Origin: Sulfomarinibacter sp963733915
GTDB taxonomy: Bacteria > Acidobacteriota > Thermoanaerobaculia > Thermoanaerobaculales > Sulfomarinibacteraceae
Reading direction: 5' to 3'
Assembly: GCA_963733915.1 (NCBI GenBank)
Contig: CAVTEP010000001.1
Coordinates: forward strand, 496,001 to 560,000
Length of the DNA stretch: 64,000 nt
This document shows positions 15,893 to 24,799 of this stretch, piece after piece. Made by a program: the position numbers and the translations under genes. The notes below the pieces were generated by a model. The model was not told the DNA's origin and did no database searches. It worked only from the letters and a program-made list of their open reading frames with translations. Each line of letters begins with the position of its first letter. Position 1 is the first letter of the stretch.

Positions 15893-16152
15893 CGATTTCG
15901 GATTTCGGATTTCGGATTTCGAATTTTTCCCCCGCCCACGCGGTGCTGCTCCGGTGTTGAAGACTCCTTCGGAGTGTGTCTCTATCACAACGGTGGCCGA
16001 GGCGCCGGCGAATGATGGCGAATTGACCCGTCTCATGTTTGGGCGAGAGCGGAGAGGTGAGATGTCGGAATAGGCCTCTGAAGCGCCCACCGTCATCACG
16101 GGGGTGGTTGGATGGGAAATCCGAAATCCGAAATCCGAAATCCGAAATTGAA
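15893..16152. repeat. Intergenic hairpin element 6 (GATTTCG arms, long core)
   Basis: Left arm 15893-15927 is tandem 7-nt GATTTCG; right arm 16114-16152 is tandem AAATCCG, its reverse complement. The core of about 185 bp starts CCCCCGCCCACG and ends GGGGGTGGTTGGATGGG. This is the longest single-core element of the family here. It separates argS (stop at its right edge) from the fRMsr operon. Confidence 0.85.
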
Positions 16153-18324
16153 TCACATCTCCTCCGGTATCGGTATCCCAAGCAGCTCCTCCAAGAGTAT
16201 CTGCATCTCGGAGTCGAAGAGCGTAAATACTGCCCGCCGCAGGCGGCGTATGTCGGGTTTCTCCTCCGGCACCACCGGGTGAGCGTGGTAGAGGCGGTGA
16301 AAGAGTTGGGCGAGCTCGTGCACGTGTTGGGCGAGCAGCGAGAACTCGAGATTAGCGATTGCCTGGCCGACGACTTCTCGCCGCCGGGCGCATTGCAGCA
16401 CCAGCTCCCACAAATCGTCTCCGATTTCGGTCTCGGCCAGGTCGGAGATCTCGCCCTTCCCGATCCGCCCTTCGTTCCGGCGTTCGGCGAGTTTGTCGAA
16501 GATCTTGCCCGCGCGAACCGCGGAGTACTGGAGGTACGGCCCCGTGTCTCCTTCGAACGCTAGGGCCTCGTCGAAATCGAAGGCGAGCACGCGATTTCGC
16601 GATTGCCGGGCCATCAGGTAACGGAGCGAGCCGACCGCAATCGCCTTGGCGCGGTCGCTGACATCCGCCGGAGCACCACCGCCGGCGAGGCGTTTGACAA
16701 TCGAATCCTCGGCCGCATCGGTCAGGACGTCGAGGAACTCGTCCGCCTTGACGCCGATACCGCGCCGGCCCGACATCTCGACGTAGGACTTGGCCATTTC
16801 CTCGTCGCTGAGGCCGAACGAGGTATCGGTTCGCTCCTCGATGGTTCGCACCGCTGCCGGTGTCAATGCCACCATTTCGTAGGCGAAATGGATCGAGTTC
16901 TCGGCCGCGTTCTCGTGGCCGAGTACGCGGACCGCCTCCTTGACCACTTTTTGCGGGTAGGACTGGCGGACATCGATGACGTTGTAGACCGCTGAGGCAC
17001 CGCCGAATTCTCGATCCGCAACGGATTCGGCGGAGTCAGCGGTCGTGCGAATCAGCAGCTTCTTGCCGGTCCCATATCGTACCGGGGCCGAGGGGGCAGG
17101 CTGCGTCCAGGCGCTGAACTCACGGTAGCCGAAATCGTGCCGTGCGCCATCGGGCTCGAGCAGGAGACCGAACTTCCACAGCTGGTAGGCGATGTCCTTT
17201 GCGGTGTAGGTCACGGTGCCGTTGGAACGGACGAGGATCTTGTCGGGATCGTCCATGTCCGCGAACTCCGGGCTCGCGGCCAACGACATCACCCAGCAGC
17301 CGATGTTCTTGCCGTCGTCCTCGAGGCGGATGGCCCCTGACGCCTTCAAAATTTCAAAGGCGCGCTGCCAGAACCCGAGATGGAGGATGTCGGACTCGTG
17401 GGTCAGAAGGTCGTACGCGATGCCCAGTCGTGCCATCGTCGCGAGGTGGCAACGGACGTTGCCTTCGGCCACGGCCGCCGCCAGGCCAGACACGGCTCGC
17501 GGACTGAAGCCCTCGCCGGCTATGAGCGAACCTCTCAGCAGATGCAGTGCCTGCTCGAGATCGAGCTCTCCGTGGCCCCCTTCGATCCAGTGGAGGACCT
17601 CGGCGCGATGTTCAGCAAAATCCGGATCCTCTGCGTAGCGGTTGGTGACCCGCGGGTAGATCTCCCAGCAGAGATCGTCGAAATCACTCGTCGACGCCGG
17701 TGGGATGTCCTCGCCGGGTGCCCGTTCCAAGACCAACTCGATCAACTCGTCGCGCCGGCACGGTTCGATTCCGAGGCACGCCGCGAGCTCGGTCTCGGGC
17801 AGATACAGGATTCCAACGACGACATCCGCGACCTGCACTCCGGTGTCGTCGATGTAGTTCTGGATTTCTACCTCGGAACCGAGGTGACGCAGGCTGCGGC
17901 CGAGGATGTCGCCGAGCACGGAGTTTCTGAGGTGACCGATGTGTGCGGCCTTGTTGGGGTTGATGGCGGTGTGCTCGACAATCGTCTTGGTACCCTTTAA
18001 ATTCTCGGCGACATCTTTGCCGGCAAGCAAACCGGTCAGCAACTGGTTGCGGTCGAGGTAGAGGTTGAGAAAACCGGGGCCGGCGATCTCGACCCGGTCC
18101 ACCTCCTCGGGCCAATCGGCGCTGTCGGCTACCGCTTCCGCGATCTGCCGCGGCGCTCGCTTGAGCTCGCGTGACAGCGGCAGGGCGCCGGGCCAGGCGA
18201 GGTCGCCGAGATCGCGCCGCGGCGGCAGCTCGAAGACGACCTCGGCCGGACGGTGGCCGAAGGCTTCCTCGAGCGCCGTGGCCAGCGCCTCCGCTGCGGC
18301 CTTTTTTATTGAATCCAGGGACAT
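16153..18324 (-). CDS. argS: Arginyl-tRNA synthetase
   Basis: A 723-residue class I synthetase that charges tRNA-Arg. The N-terminal Add1 domain includes GFLNLYLDR; the HIGH signature appears as AHIGHLRNS with the ArgRS-specific HTAINPNKA just before it; the KMSKS position is the divergent MSGRRGIGV, as is usual in this family. The C-terminal anticodon-binding domain ends with the DALR-like region. It is much longer than E. coli ArgRS (577 residues), with extra sequence after about residue 160. ATG 18324 has a strong GGAGGAGG site. Confidence 0.95.
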   Translation of the reverse strand: MSLDSIKKAAAEALATALEEAFGHRPAEVVFELPPRRDLGDLAWPGALPLSRELKRAPRQIAEAVADSADWPEEVDRVEIAGPGFLNLYLDRNQLLTGLLAGKDVAENLKGTKTIVEHTAINPNKAAHIGHLRNSVLGDILGRSLRHLGSEVEIQNYIDDTGVQVADVVVGILYLPETELAACLGIEPCRRDELIELVLERAPGEDIPPASTSDFDDLCWEIYPRVTNRYAEDPDFAEHRAEVLHWIEGGHGELDLEQALHLLRGSLIAGEGFSPRAVSGLAAAVAEGNVRCHLATMARLGIAYDLLTHESDILHLGFWQRAFEILKASGAIRLEDDGKNIGCWVMSLAASPEFADMDDPDKILVRSNGTVTYTAKDIAYQLWKFGLLLEPDGARHDFGYREFSAWTQPAPSAPVRYGTGKKLLIRTTADSAESVADREFGGASAVYNVIDVRQSYPQKVVKEAVRVLGHENAAENSIHFAYEMVALTPAAVRTIEERTDTSFGLSDEEMAKSYVEMSGRRGIGVKADEFLDVLTDAAEDSIVKRLAGGGAPADVSDRAKAIAVGSLRYLMARQSRNRVLAFDFDEALAFEGDTGPYLQYSAVRAGKIFDKLAERRNEGRIGKGEISDLAETEIGDDLWELVLQCARRREVVGQAIANLEFSLLAQHVHELAQLFHRLYHAHPVVPEEKPDIRRLRRAVFTLFDSEMQILLEELLGIPIPEEM

Positions 18325-18355
18325 CAGCCTCCTCCGCGTAGAAAGGGGATTCTAC

Positions 18356-18412
18356 TCGATTCAAATTCTCGCCGTCACACGCCCGGCGTGTGACGGCGAA
18401 ATTTGAATCGAG
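18356..18412. repeat. Near-perfect 28-bp inverted repeat (hairpin 7)
   Basis: The left arm starts CTCGATTCAAATT and runs through CTCGCCGTCACACGCC; the right arm is its complement starting at GGCGTGTGACGGCGA and ending ATTTGAATCGAG, with one extra base in the left arm and no loop to speak of. There is no T-run, so it is not a standard terminator. It lies just upstream of argS, between its start and the glycosyltransferase stop. Confidence 0.85.
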
Positions 18413-18461
18413 CAGGGGTTTCCGGGGCTCAGGGTGTCTACTCCGTTTTGTGGCGGTTGAT

Positions 18462-19553
18462 TCAAGGTCTATGGCGTGCTGGAGAATGGGTTGGCAGGAA
18501 CTTGTCGAGAAAACGTGCCAGACGGTCACCGACGTGGCCAAACCGCCGGTTCGCAGCGGCTGCGGCCGCCGCCGGGCCGAGGCGACGGGCGATGCCCGGA
18601 TCGGCGATTAGAGATCCCACGGCTTCAGCCAGAGCTGCCGGATTGTGGTCGACGATCCGCCCGGTCACGCCGTCATGGATGAGGTCTTCCACGCCCGAAG
18701 TGGAAACGGCAATGACCGGTCGAGCGCAGGCCTGGGCCTCGGAAATCGCCCGGTGGCCCCAGTCGGAGCCTGGGGCGAGGAAAAGGACCACATTCATGGC
18801 GGCGTAGAGCTCGGGCAGGGCCTCGTCCTGATAGCCCGTCCAGTGGACCCGTTCCGCGATCCCAAGGCTGGAAGCGAGCACCTCGAACTCAGAACGAAGC
18901 TCGCCGTGGCCAACTGCGACGACGTGTATTTGCGGATCGCAACGGGCGGTGGTCTCCAGGAGGAGCTCGAAGCCGCGGCCCCGAGCCAGCTTGCCGACCA
19001 TGCCGAGGGTGGGGGCGTTTGCGGGTACGGCGAGGCCGGTGCGCACGGCGGCACCGTCGACCGCTGCAAAACGATCGTCGACCGGAACCGGAAACACAGC
19101 GGTGGGCAGACCGCCGTGGACCGCGCGGATGGCGCGGTCGAGACCGCCGGAGGCGGGCAAAGCGGCCGTCAGGCGCCGATCGAGAAAACGGTGGTAGAGG
19201 TCACGCCGGACGTGGCGGGGGTTGCGGAAGGCGCGGACCAGGGGGATCCGTCGATGAACCCCGGCGGCCACGCACAACAGATGATCGTGGGGGAGGTGGC
19301 AGATGACGACGTCGACGTCCTCGGCGAGCGCGCGCACCGCACGAATATTCGCGAGAAAGTCGCGCGGCGATCGCTCCTTGACGAGGCAGGGATGGGCCCA
19401 TGGCCTGCCGGTGAGGCGCCGTTCGAGGTTGCGGCCACCGACGAAAAGCAGCTTCGCGTCGACCCCGGCGGCGTGGAGGGCGCGGCAGTGGAGCTCGGTC
19501 ACGGCGCCTGCACCGGTCCACTTGTTGGCAAAAACGACCATGCCGACTTTCAT
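18462..19553 (-). CDS. Glycosyltransferase family 4 protein
   Basis: A 363-residue GT-B fold glycosyltransferase. The N-terminal half resembles glycosyl-acceptor domains (MKVGMVVFANKWTGAGAVTELH). The C-terminal half carries the donor-binding region: PTLGMVGKLARGRGFELLLE, VHWTGYQDEALPELYAAMNVVLF and the GT4 E-x7-E-like stretch AISEAQACARPVIAVSTSGVEDLI. Likely transfers a sugar to a lipid or envelope polysaccharide on the cytoplasmic face. No other polysaccharide genes are near, so donor and acceptor are unknown. Both flanks carry strong inverted repeats. Confidence 0.87.
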   Translation of the reverse strand: MKVGMVVFANKWTGAGAVTELHCRALHAAGVDAKLLFVGGRNLERRLTGRPWAHPCLVKERSPRDFLANIRAVRALAEDVDVVICHLPHDHLLCVAAGVHRRIPLVRAFRNPRHVRRDLYHRFLDRRLTAALPASGGLDRAIRAVHGGLPTAVFPVPVDDRFAAVDGAAVRTGLAVPANAPTLGMVGKLARGRGFELLLETTARCDPQIHVVAVGHGELRSEFEVLASSLGIAERVHWTGYQDEALPELYAAMNVVLFLAPGSDWGHRAISEAQACARPVIAVSTSGVEDLIHDGVTGRIVDHNPAALAEAVGSLIADPGIARRLGPAAAAAAANRRFGHVGDRLARFLDKFLPTHSPARHRP

Positions 19554-19575
19554 GTTCGTTAGCCTATCCTCTTTT

Positions 19576-19620
19576 CATATTCTCGCCCGCCCACGCCCGA
19601 CGTGGTCGGGCGAGAATATG
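19576..19620. repeat. Nested inverted repeat (hairpin 8)
   Basis: CATATTCTCGCCCG (19576-19589) and CGGGCGAGAATATG (19607-19620) are perfect complements; the 17-nt loop itself contains CCACG/CGTGG. It lies between the divergent glycosyltransferase and argF genes. The arm motif ATTCTCGCC is shared with hairpin 7 and with element 9. Confidence 0.85.
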
Positions 19621-19639
19621 AGATAGACAAAGCCCCGGG

Positions 19640-19668
19640 TTGGCAAACCGTACCGTAGGGGGTAGTAT
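19640..19668 (+). promoter_or_regulatory. Candidate promoter of argF
   Basis: TTGGCA (19640-19645), exactly 17 nt, TAGTAT (19663-19668), 32 nt upstream of the argF ATG. No arginine-repressor box was recognised. Confidence 0.55.
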
Positions 19669-19700
19669 TCGCCGGCGCGAATGCGCGCTGGGAGGCTTCG

Positions 19701-20681
19701 ATGGCGGTGGATCTCAGGGGACGCTCGTTCCTCAAACTGCTGGATTTCTCGCCGGACGAGATCCGCGAGCTGCTGACCCTGGCCGCGGAGCTCAAGGCCA
19801 AAAAGAAGGCCGGCATTCGCGAGCGCTCGCTCGACGGGCTCAACATAGCCCTCCTGTTCGAAAAGCCGTCGACCAGGACCCGGTGCGCCTTCACTGTCGC
19901 CTGCATCGATGAGGGGGCGCACCCCGAGTACCTCGGTAAGGGCGACATCCAGTTCGGCAAGAAGGAATCCGTGGCCGACACGGCGAGAGTTCTCGGGCGG
20001 ATGTTCGACGGCATCGAGTTTCGCGGTTTCGACCACCAGACGGTCGAGACTCTGGCCGAGTACGCGGGGGTGCCGGTGTGGAACGGTCTCACGGACGTCT
20101 GGCACCCGACCCAGGTGCTGGCCGACGTCCTGACCATCGAGGAGGAATTCGGTTCGCTCGAGGGACGGACCCTGGCGTATATCGGCGATGGGCGCAACAA
20201 TGTCGCCAATTCGCTGATGATCGGATGCGCGAAGCTCGGCATGAACTGCCGGATCATCGCTCCCCAGGAGCTGCAGCCAGATCCCGATCTGGTGGCGGGA
20301 GCGGTTGAAATCGCGAGCCTCAACGGCGGCACCCCGATGGTCACCTCGTCGATCGAAGAGGGAGTGGCCGGAGCTGACGCAATTTACGCCGACGTCTGGG
20401 TATCCATGGGCGAAGAGTCGCTGATCGCGGAGCGCATCCGGATTCTCAAGCCCTACAAGATCACCCGCGAGGTGATGAGCGCCGCCGGGCGCGAGGACAC
20501 CATCTTTCTTCACTGCCTGCCGAGCTTTCACAATCTCGACACCGCGGTCGCGCGCGAGCACCCGGACATCCAGGAGGTCGAGGACGAAGTGTTTGAAGGC
20601 CCGCGTTCACGAGTCTTCGAGCAGGCCGAAAACCGCCTGCATACCATCAAGGCGGTCATGGTGGCGACCCTCGGGGGTTGA
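19701..20681 (+). CDS. argF: Ornithine carbamoyltransferase
   Basis: A 326-residue carbamoyltransferase forming citrulline from ornithine and carbamoyl phosphate, in arginine synthesis. Carbamoyl-phosphate site KPSTRTR (about residues 54-60), the HPTQ motif (WHPTQVLADVLT), GDGRNNVANS and the C-terminal HCLPSFH loop (OTC's HCLP with the reactive Cys) are all present, distinguishing it from aspartate carbamoyltransferase. It starts at ATG after GGGAGG. It could equally serve in the catabolic arginine deiminase route, but no arcA or arcC is near. The next gene on the same strand is a saccharopine dehydrogenase homologue. Confidence 0.94.
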   Translation: MAVDLRGRSFLKLLDFSPDEIRELLTLAAELKAKKKAGIRERSLDGLNIALLFEKPSTRTRCAFTVACIDEGAHPEYLGKGDIQFGKKESVADTARVLGRMFDGIEFRGFDHQTVETLAEYAGVPVWNGLTDVWHPTQVLADVLTIEEEFGSLEGRTLAYIGDGRNNVANSLMIGCAKLGMNCRIIAPQELQPDPDLVAGAVEIASLNGGTPMVTSSIEEGVAGADAIYADVWVSMGEESLIAERIRILKPYKITREVMSAAGREDTIFLHCLPSFHNLDTAVAREHPDIQEVEDEVFEGPRSRVFEQAENRLHTIKAVMVATLGG

Positions 20682-20747
20682 TCGAGTCATCACGATCGGT
20701 GACGCAGCCACTGTGGCGGCGACAACCGTCTGAAAGGAATTGCGATT

Positions 20748-22076
20748 ATGAAACGAGTCGTCGTATTTGGAGCCGGGTTGGTGGTGCGGGCCCACGTTCA
20801 CTATCTGCTCGACAACGGTTTCCACGTCACTGTCGCCAGCCGAACGGTTGGCAAGGCGGAGGCTATCCTCGACGGGCACGCGAATGGTGCTCCGATGGCC
20901 TTCGATATCACAACCGAGGCCGACAAGCTGGAGGCGATCATCGCCGATCACGATGTGGCTGTCAGCCTGCTGCCGTGGCAGTTCCACCCGCAGGTGGCGC
21001 GGGCCTGCCTCAATGTGGGCAAGCACATGGTGACCACGTCGTACGTCAAGGAGGAGATGCAGGCGCTCGATGCCGAGGCCAAGGAGAGGGGGATCATCCT
21101 CCTCAACGAGGTCGGGGTCGATCCCGGCATCGATCATATGACGGCCATGCGGGTGATCGACCGGGTGCACGCCGATGGCGGCAAGATCACCACCTTTCAG
21201 TCCTACTGCGGTGGCCTGCCGGCCCCCGAGGCAAACGACAATCCATACGGCTACAAATTCTCGTGGAGCCCACGCGGGGTTCTGTTGGCGGGGCTCAACA
21301 ACGCTCGCTACCGCCGCGACGCAAAGGTCGTCGAAGTGCCTGGCCCCGAGCTCTTTGACCATGTGTGGCCGGTGGAGGTGACGATCGACGGCGTGTCGAC
21401 TGAACTCCAGGGCTATCCCAATCGCGACTCCATGCCCTACACCGAGGTCTACGGTATCGACCCGCGCGACGTCATGTTTCGCGGCACCTTGCGTTTCCCG
21501 GCCTGGTGTGCGATCCAGAAACAGGCGGCTCGCCTGGGCTGGCTGCGCACCGACGCCATCGACGGCCTCGAGGGCAAGACCTTCGCCGATCTGACGGCCC
21601 TGCTGGCCGGAGTTGCCGGAACCGTTGATCTCGAGGCGAAACTGGCGGCACACCTCGGCATCGATGCTGCCGGTCCCGAGCTCGCGGGTATGGAGTGGCT
21701 GGGACTTCTCGGCGATGATCCCCTCCCGGGCCCGGCGGCGCCGGTGGACATCCTGACCATGCGCATGCTCCAGAAGATGTCCTATGCCGAGGGTGAGCGC
21801 GACATGCTGGTTCTTCAGCACAGCTTCGTCGCGGAGTTTCCCGGCAGGACCGAGCACATCACCTCGACCATGATCGACTTTGGCATCCCGGGTGGCGATT
21901 CCTCGATGAATCGTACCGTTGGCCTGCCGGCGGCGGTCGGCGTTCGCTTCATTCTCGAAGGGCGCTTCACGCGACCCGGCGTGATCGTTCCGGTAATGAA
22001 GGAGTTCTATGAACCCGCGCTCGACGAGCTCGAACGACTGGGCATCCAATTCACCGAGGACGTCAAGACCGTCTGA
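20748..22076 (+). CDS. Saccharopine dehydrogenase-family protein
   Basis: A 442-residue NAD(P)-dependent oxidoreductase of the saccharopine dehydrogenase (LYS9-like) family. N-terminal Rossmann motif VVVFGAGLVVRAHVHYL, then VAVSLLPWQFHPQVARACL, VTTSYVKEEM and the conserved NEVGVDPGIDHMTAM; the YCGGLPAPEANDNPYGYKFS stretch lines the substrate pocket. Family members interconvert saccharopine, 2-aminoadipate semialdehyde and glutamate in lysine metabolism, but related enzymes act on carboxynorspermidine. Substrate is therefore uncertain. ATG start with AAGGAA nearby; 66 nt downstream of argF and probably co-transcribed. Confidence 0.87.
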   Translation: MKRVVVFGAGLVVRAHVHYLLDNGFHVTVASRTVGKAEAILDGHANGAPMAFDITTEADKLEAIIADHDVAVSLLPWQFHPQVARACLNVGKHMVTTSYVKEEMQALDAEAKERGIILLNEVGVDPGIDHMTAMRVIDRVHADGGKITTFQSYCGGLPAPEANDNPYGYKFSWSPRGVLLAGLNNARYRRDAKVVEVPGPELFDHVWPVEVTIDGVSTELQGYPNRDSMPYTEVYGIDPRDVMFRGTLRFPAWCAIQKQAARLGWLRTDAIDGLEGKTFADLTALLAGVAGTVDLEAKLAAHLGIDAAGPELAGMEWLGLLGDDPLPGPAAPVDILTMRMLQKMSYAEGERDMLVLQHSFVAEFPGRTEHITSTMIDFGIPGGDSSMNRTVGLPAAVGVRFILEGRFTRPGVIVPVMKEFYEPALDELERLGIQFTEDVKTV

Positions 22077-22081
22077 CGGTC

Positions 22082-22204
22082 TGAATTAGGAATTAGGAAT
22101 TTGGAATGCCGCCCTCCCGCCCGTCGTCGACGGTGATCCAGGGGGGGTGGGTGGGAATTCCTAGTTCCTCATTCCTAACTCCTCATTCTCGCCCAACGGG
22201 CGAG
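22082..22204. repeat. Intergenic hairpin element 9 (AATTAGG arms) plus a small hairpin
   Basis: Left arm AATTAGG in tandem; core begins GCCGCCCTCCCGCCCG and ends GGGGTGGGTGGG; right arm AATTCCTAGTTCCTCATTCC with related words. Immediately after is a perfect 7-bp hairpin CTCGCCC-AAC-GGGCGAG (22188-22204) that touches the GTG start of the MATE gene and may reduce its translation. Confidence 0.83.
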
Positions 22205-23595
22205 TGAGTGCTGCCGTGAGCGATGCTCTTCGCTACCGTGGCTTGATGGTCTCCGGCTCGATCGACCGGGCGATTCTCCACCTCGGAGCGCCGGCGGCAA
22301 TGGCGGCGATGCTGCAGGCCGGTTTTCTGATCGTCGACACCTTCTGGCTCGGCCGGGTCGGACCGGTGGCGTTGGCTGCCGCGTCGACAGCGGGGTTCAC
22401 CATGTGGTTGGCCCAGACGCTCGGCGAAGGCATGGCATCGGGCTCGGGTTCGGTACTGGCGGGGGCAGTCGGCGCCGCCAATGAGGCGGGCGCGACCCGC
22501 GCTGCCGCGGCCGGCCAGACTCTCGGGGTGTGGAGCGCGGCGATCGTGTCGGGCATCGGTTTGGTTTCGAGCCACGCGGTTTTCGCTTTTATGGGGACCG
22601 CGCCCGATGTCACCGCCGAGGGTCTGCGATATATGTGGGTGATCCTTGCGGGGATGCCTGCCTACTTCATCTTTGTGTGGCTCTCGGCGGCGTTTCGGGC
22701 GGTCGGCGACGCTCGCACCCCGCTCAAACTGTTGGCGGTGGCAGCGACGGTCAATCTGGTGGTGGACCCGGTGCTGATCTTCGGGTTGGGACCGCTGCCC
22801 GCTCTCGGCGTCATGGGGGCGGCCATCGCCACCATCATTTCCTGGTCGGTAGCGGCTGTTCACGGTTGGATCTTGCTGGGTCGACTCGGAATCAGGCCCT
22901 CCGTCCTGGCGTCGCTGAAGCCGCCGTTCGAGGAAACATGGGCGTCATTTCGGGTCGGCTTCCCGCTCGCCATCGAGGGCGCTCTCTTCTCGTTGATCTA
23001 CATCCTGTTGACCAGGGTGGTCACCACATTTGGCACACCGGCGGTCGCCGCCCTCGGGGTGTGCCACAAGCTCGAGGTGCTCAACTACTTCGTGTGCGCC
23101 GGCATGGGGGCGGCGGCAACCACTCTGGTCGGTCAAAACCTCGGCGCCGGCGACACGCGCCGGGCCGTCCGCTCCGCGTGGCGAACCTTGTTTCTGACCT
23201 GTCTGCCGGTGGGTGCGGTGACCGTGCTGCTGGTGGCCTTCCCGGAATCGGCGGTCGGCGTATTCTCGAACGATCCCGGTATCGTCGCGGTGGGCACGAC
23301 CTACGTGTTGCTGGTCGGCCTCACCCAGCTCTTCATGGCCGCCGAGGTGGTCATGATCGGCTCTTTTGCCGGCACCCAGTGGACAGTTGTGCCGGCGGTG
23401 ATCGAGATCGGGTTCACCGCTGTCAGGGTGCCGCTGGCGATGTGGCTGGTGGCACAGGGCTGGGGCGTCGAGGCGGTGTGGTTCGCCATCGCCTCGACCA
23501 CCGTCGTCAAGGGAACCATCCTGGCCGCGCTCTTCGGCCTCCGCTATGGCCGAGGGGAATTCAATCCCTCGCTGGACCAACGTACGAACGTGTAA
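22204..23595 (+). CDS. MATE-family multidrug/sodium antiporter
   Basis: A 463-residue inner-membrane exporter with about 12 hydrophobic segments. Features of the NorM/DinF group include LGAPAAMAAMLQAGFLIVDTFWLGRVG at the first helix, the MGAAIATIISW segment closing the first half and the repeated pattern in the second half (VAALGVCHKLEVLNYFVCAG). It would expel cationic drugs or metabolites using sodium or proton gradients. GTG 22204 is the earliest start; GTG 22216 also fits and avoids the hairpin. No linked regulator. Confidence 0.9.
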   Translation: MSAAVSDALRYRGLMVSGSIDRAILHLGAPAAMAAMLQAGFLIVDTFWLGRVGPVALAAASTAGFTMWLAQTLGEGMASGSGSVLAGAVGAANEAGATRAAAAGQTLGVWSAAIVSGIGLVSSHAVFAFMGTAPDVTAEGLRYMWVILAGMPAYFIFVWLSAAFRAVGDARTPLKLLAVAATVNLVVDPVLIFGLGPLPALGVMGAAIATIISWSVAAVHGWILLGRLGIRPSVLASLKPPFEETWASFRVGFPLAIEGALFSLIYILLTRVVTTFGTPAVAALGVCHKLEVLNYFVCAGMGAAATTLVGQNLGAGDTRRAVRSAWRTLFLTCLPVGAVTVLLVAFPESAVGVFSNDPGIVAVGTTYVLLVGLTQLFMAAEVVMIGSFAGTQWTVVPAVIEIGFTAVRVPLAMWLVAQGWGVEAVWFAIASTTVVKGTILAALFGLRYGRGEFNPSLDQRTNV

Positions 23596-23621
23596 CGTTT
23601 AAACGTTTTAACGTTTGAACG
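23592..23621. repeat. Intergenic element 10 (AACGTTT words)
   Basis: Tandem 7-nt AACGTTT/AACGTTTG words starting at the MATE stop codon; self-complementary through AACGTT. Same word class as elements 3 and 4. Between it and the aldolase start lies a TACAAT box that may be the aldolase promoter. Confidence 0.78.
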
Positions 23622-23665
23622 ATTCCCTGGATGCCGTACAATGACCCCGCACACGGGAGGAAACC

Positions 23666-24715
23666 ATGATCGAGACTATTCGAAAGCATCTCGGGGACCA
23701 GGCATCGCTGCTCGACTACACCTGCAAGGGCATCTCCAAGGCCCAACTTCACCTGCCGGGACCTGACTTCATCGACCGGGTGGTGGCGTCAACCGATCGC
23801 TCGCCGCAGACCATGGCGTCGCTGCAGCGGATATTCGACGCGGGCCGCCTCCGCGGCACCGGTTTTGTGTCCATTCTGCCGGTGGACCAGGGTATCGAGC
23901 ACTCGGGCGCCGCCTCGTTCGCCCCCAACCCGATCTACTTCGACCCCGCCAAGATCGTCGAGCTCGCCCTCGAGGGCGGGTGCAACGCGGTCGCCTCGAC
24001 CCTCGGTGTGTTGGGAGCGGTGTCGCGGAAATACGCCCACAGGATTCCGTTCCTGGTCAAGATCAACCACAACGAGATGCTGACCTATCCCAACGAATAC
24101 GACCAGACGCTGTGGGCGTCGGTCGAACAGGCGTGGAACCTGGGTGCGGCGGCCATCGGCGCCACCATCTACTACGGCTCGGACAACTGCCGCCGCCAGA
24201 TCATGGAGATCTCGGATGCCTTCCAGCAGGCCCACGAGTTGGGGATGGCCACCGTTTTGTGGTGCTATCTGAGGAACTCGGCGTTCAAGAAGGACGGCGT
24301 CGACTACCACGCGTCGGCCGACCTCACCGGCCAGGCCAACCACCTCGGGGTGACCATCGAGGCGGACATCGTCAAACAGAAACAGGCCACCAACAACGGT
24401 GGTTACACCGCCATCGGTTTTGGCAAGACCAGCCCCCTGGTGTACGACAAGCTGGTTCCTGACAACCCCATCGAGTTCACCCGCTGGCAGGTGGTCAACT
24501 GCTACATGGGTCGTGCCGGGCTCATCAACTCGGGTGGCGCGTCAGGCGACAACGATCTCGCACAGGCGGTGATGACCGCGGTCGTCAATAAACGCGCCGG
24601 CGGGATGGGGATGATCTCGGGCCGCAAGTCCTTCCAGAAGCCGATGAAGGACGGTGTCAAGCTCCTCAACGCCATTCAGGATGTCTATTTGTGCGACGAG
24701 GTAACAGTTGCGTAG
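23666..24715 (+). CDS. fbaB: Class I fructose-bisphosphate aldolase (DhnA type)
   Basis: A 349-residue Schiff-base aldolase of the DhnA/FbaB family, cleaving fructose 1,6-bisphosphate to triose phosphates in glycolysis and gluconeogenesis. FVSILPVDQGIEHSGAASF, LVKINHNEML and the phosphate-binding C-terminal GGASGDND / RAGGMGMISGRKSFQKP are characteristic; the expected lysines lie in the barrel strands. GGGAGG precedes the ATG by five nt. Length agrees with the long bacterial form. It converges with the acyl-CoA dehydrogenase gene through a shared hairpin terminator. Confidence 0.93.
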   Translation: MIETIRKHLGDQASLLDYTCKGISKAQLHLPGPDFIDRVVASTDRSPQTMASLQRIFDAGRLRGTGFVSILPVDQGIEHSGAASFAPNPIYFDPAKIVELALEGGCNAVASTLGVLGAVSRKYAHRIPFLVKINHNEMLTYPNEYDQTLWASVEQAWNLGAAAIGATIYYGSDNCRRQIMEISDAFQQAHELGMATVLWCYLRNSAFKKDGVDYHASADLTGQANHLGVTIEADIVKQKQATNNGGYTAIGFGKTSPLVYDKLVPDNPIEFTRWQVVNCYMGRAGLINSGGASGDNDLAQAVMTAVVNKRAGGMGMISGRKSFQKPMKDGVKLLNAIQDVYLCDEVTVA

Positions 24716-24760
24716 CCGAAACGCTTTCGCTGTTCACCACGCATAAGCCGACCTCAACCT

Positions 24761-24798
24761 GCAATTCAGCCGGTCACGAATGTGGCGGGCTGAATTGC
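24761..24798. terminator. Hairpin terminator between convergent genes
   Basis: GCAATTCAGCC (24761-24771) and GGCTGAATTGC (24788-24798) form an 11-bp perfect stem with a 16-nt loop in the gap between the convergent aldolase and acyl-CoA dehydrogenase genes. No long T-run follows on either strand. Confidence 0.65.
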
Positions 24799-24799
24799 T

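Noticed and set aside
15893..16152. Tandem short words resembling a CRISPR array
   Set aside because: Word length is 6-8 nt, there are no unique spacers of 30-40 nt, and the two sides are reverse complements. No cas genes are present, and the Cas4-like nuclease at 1.4 kb is isolated.
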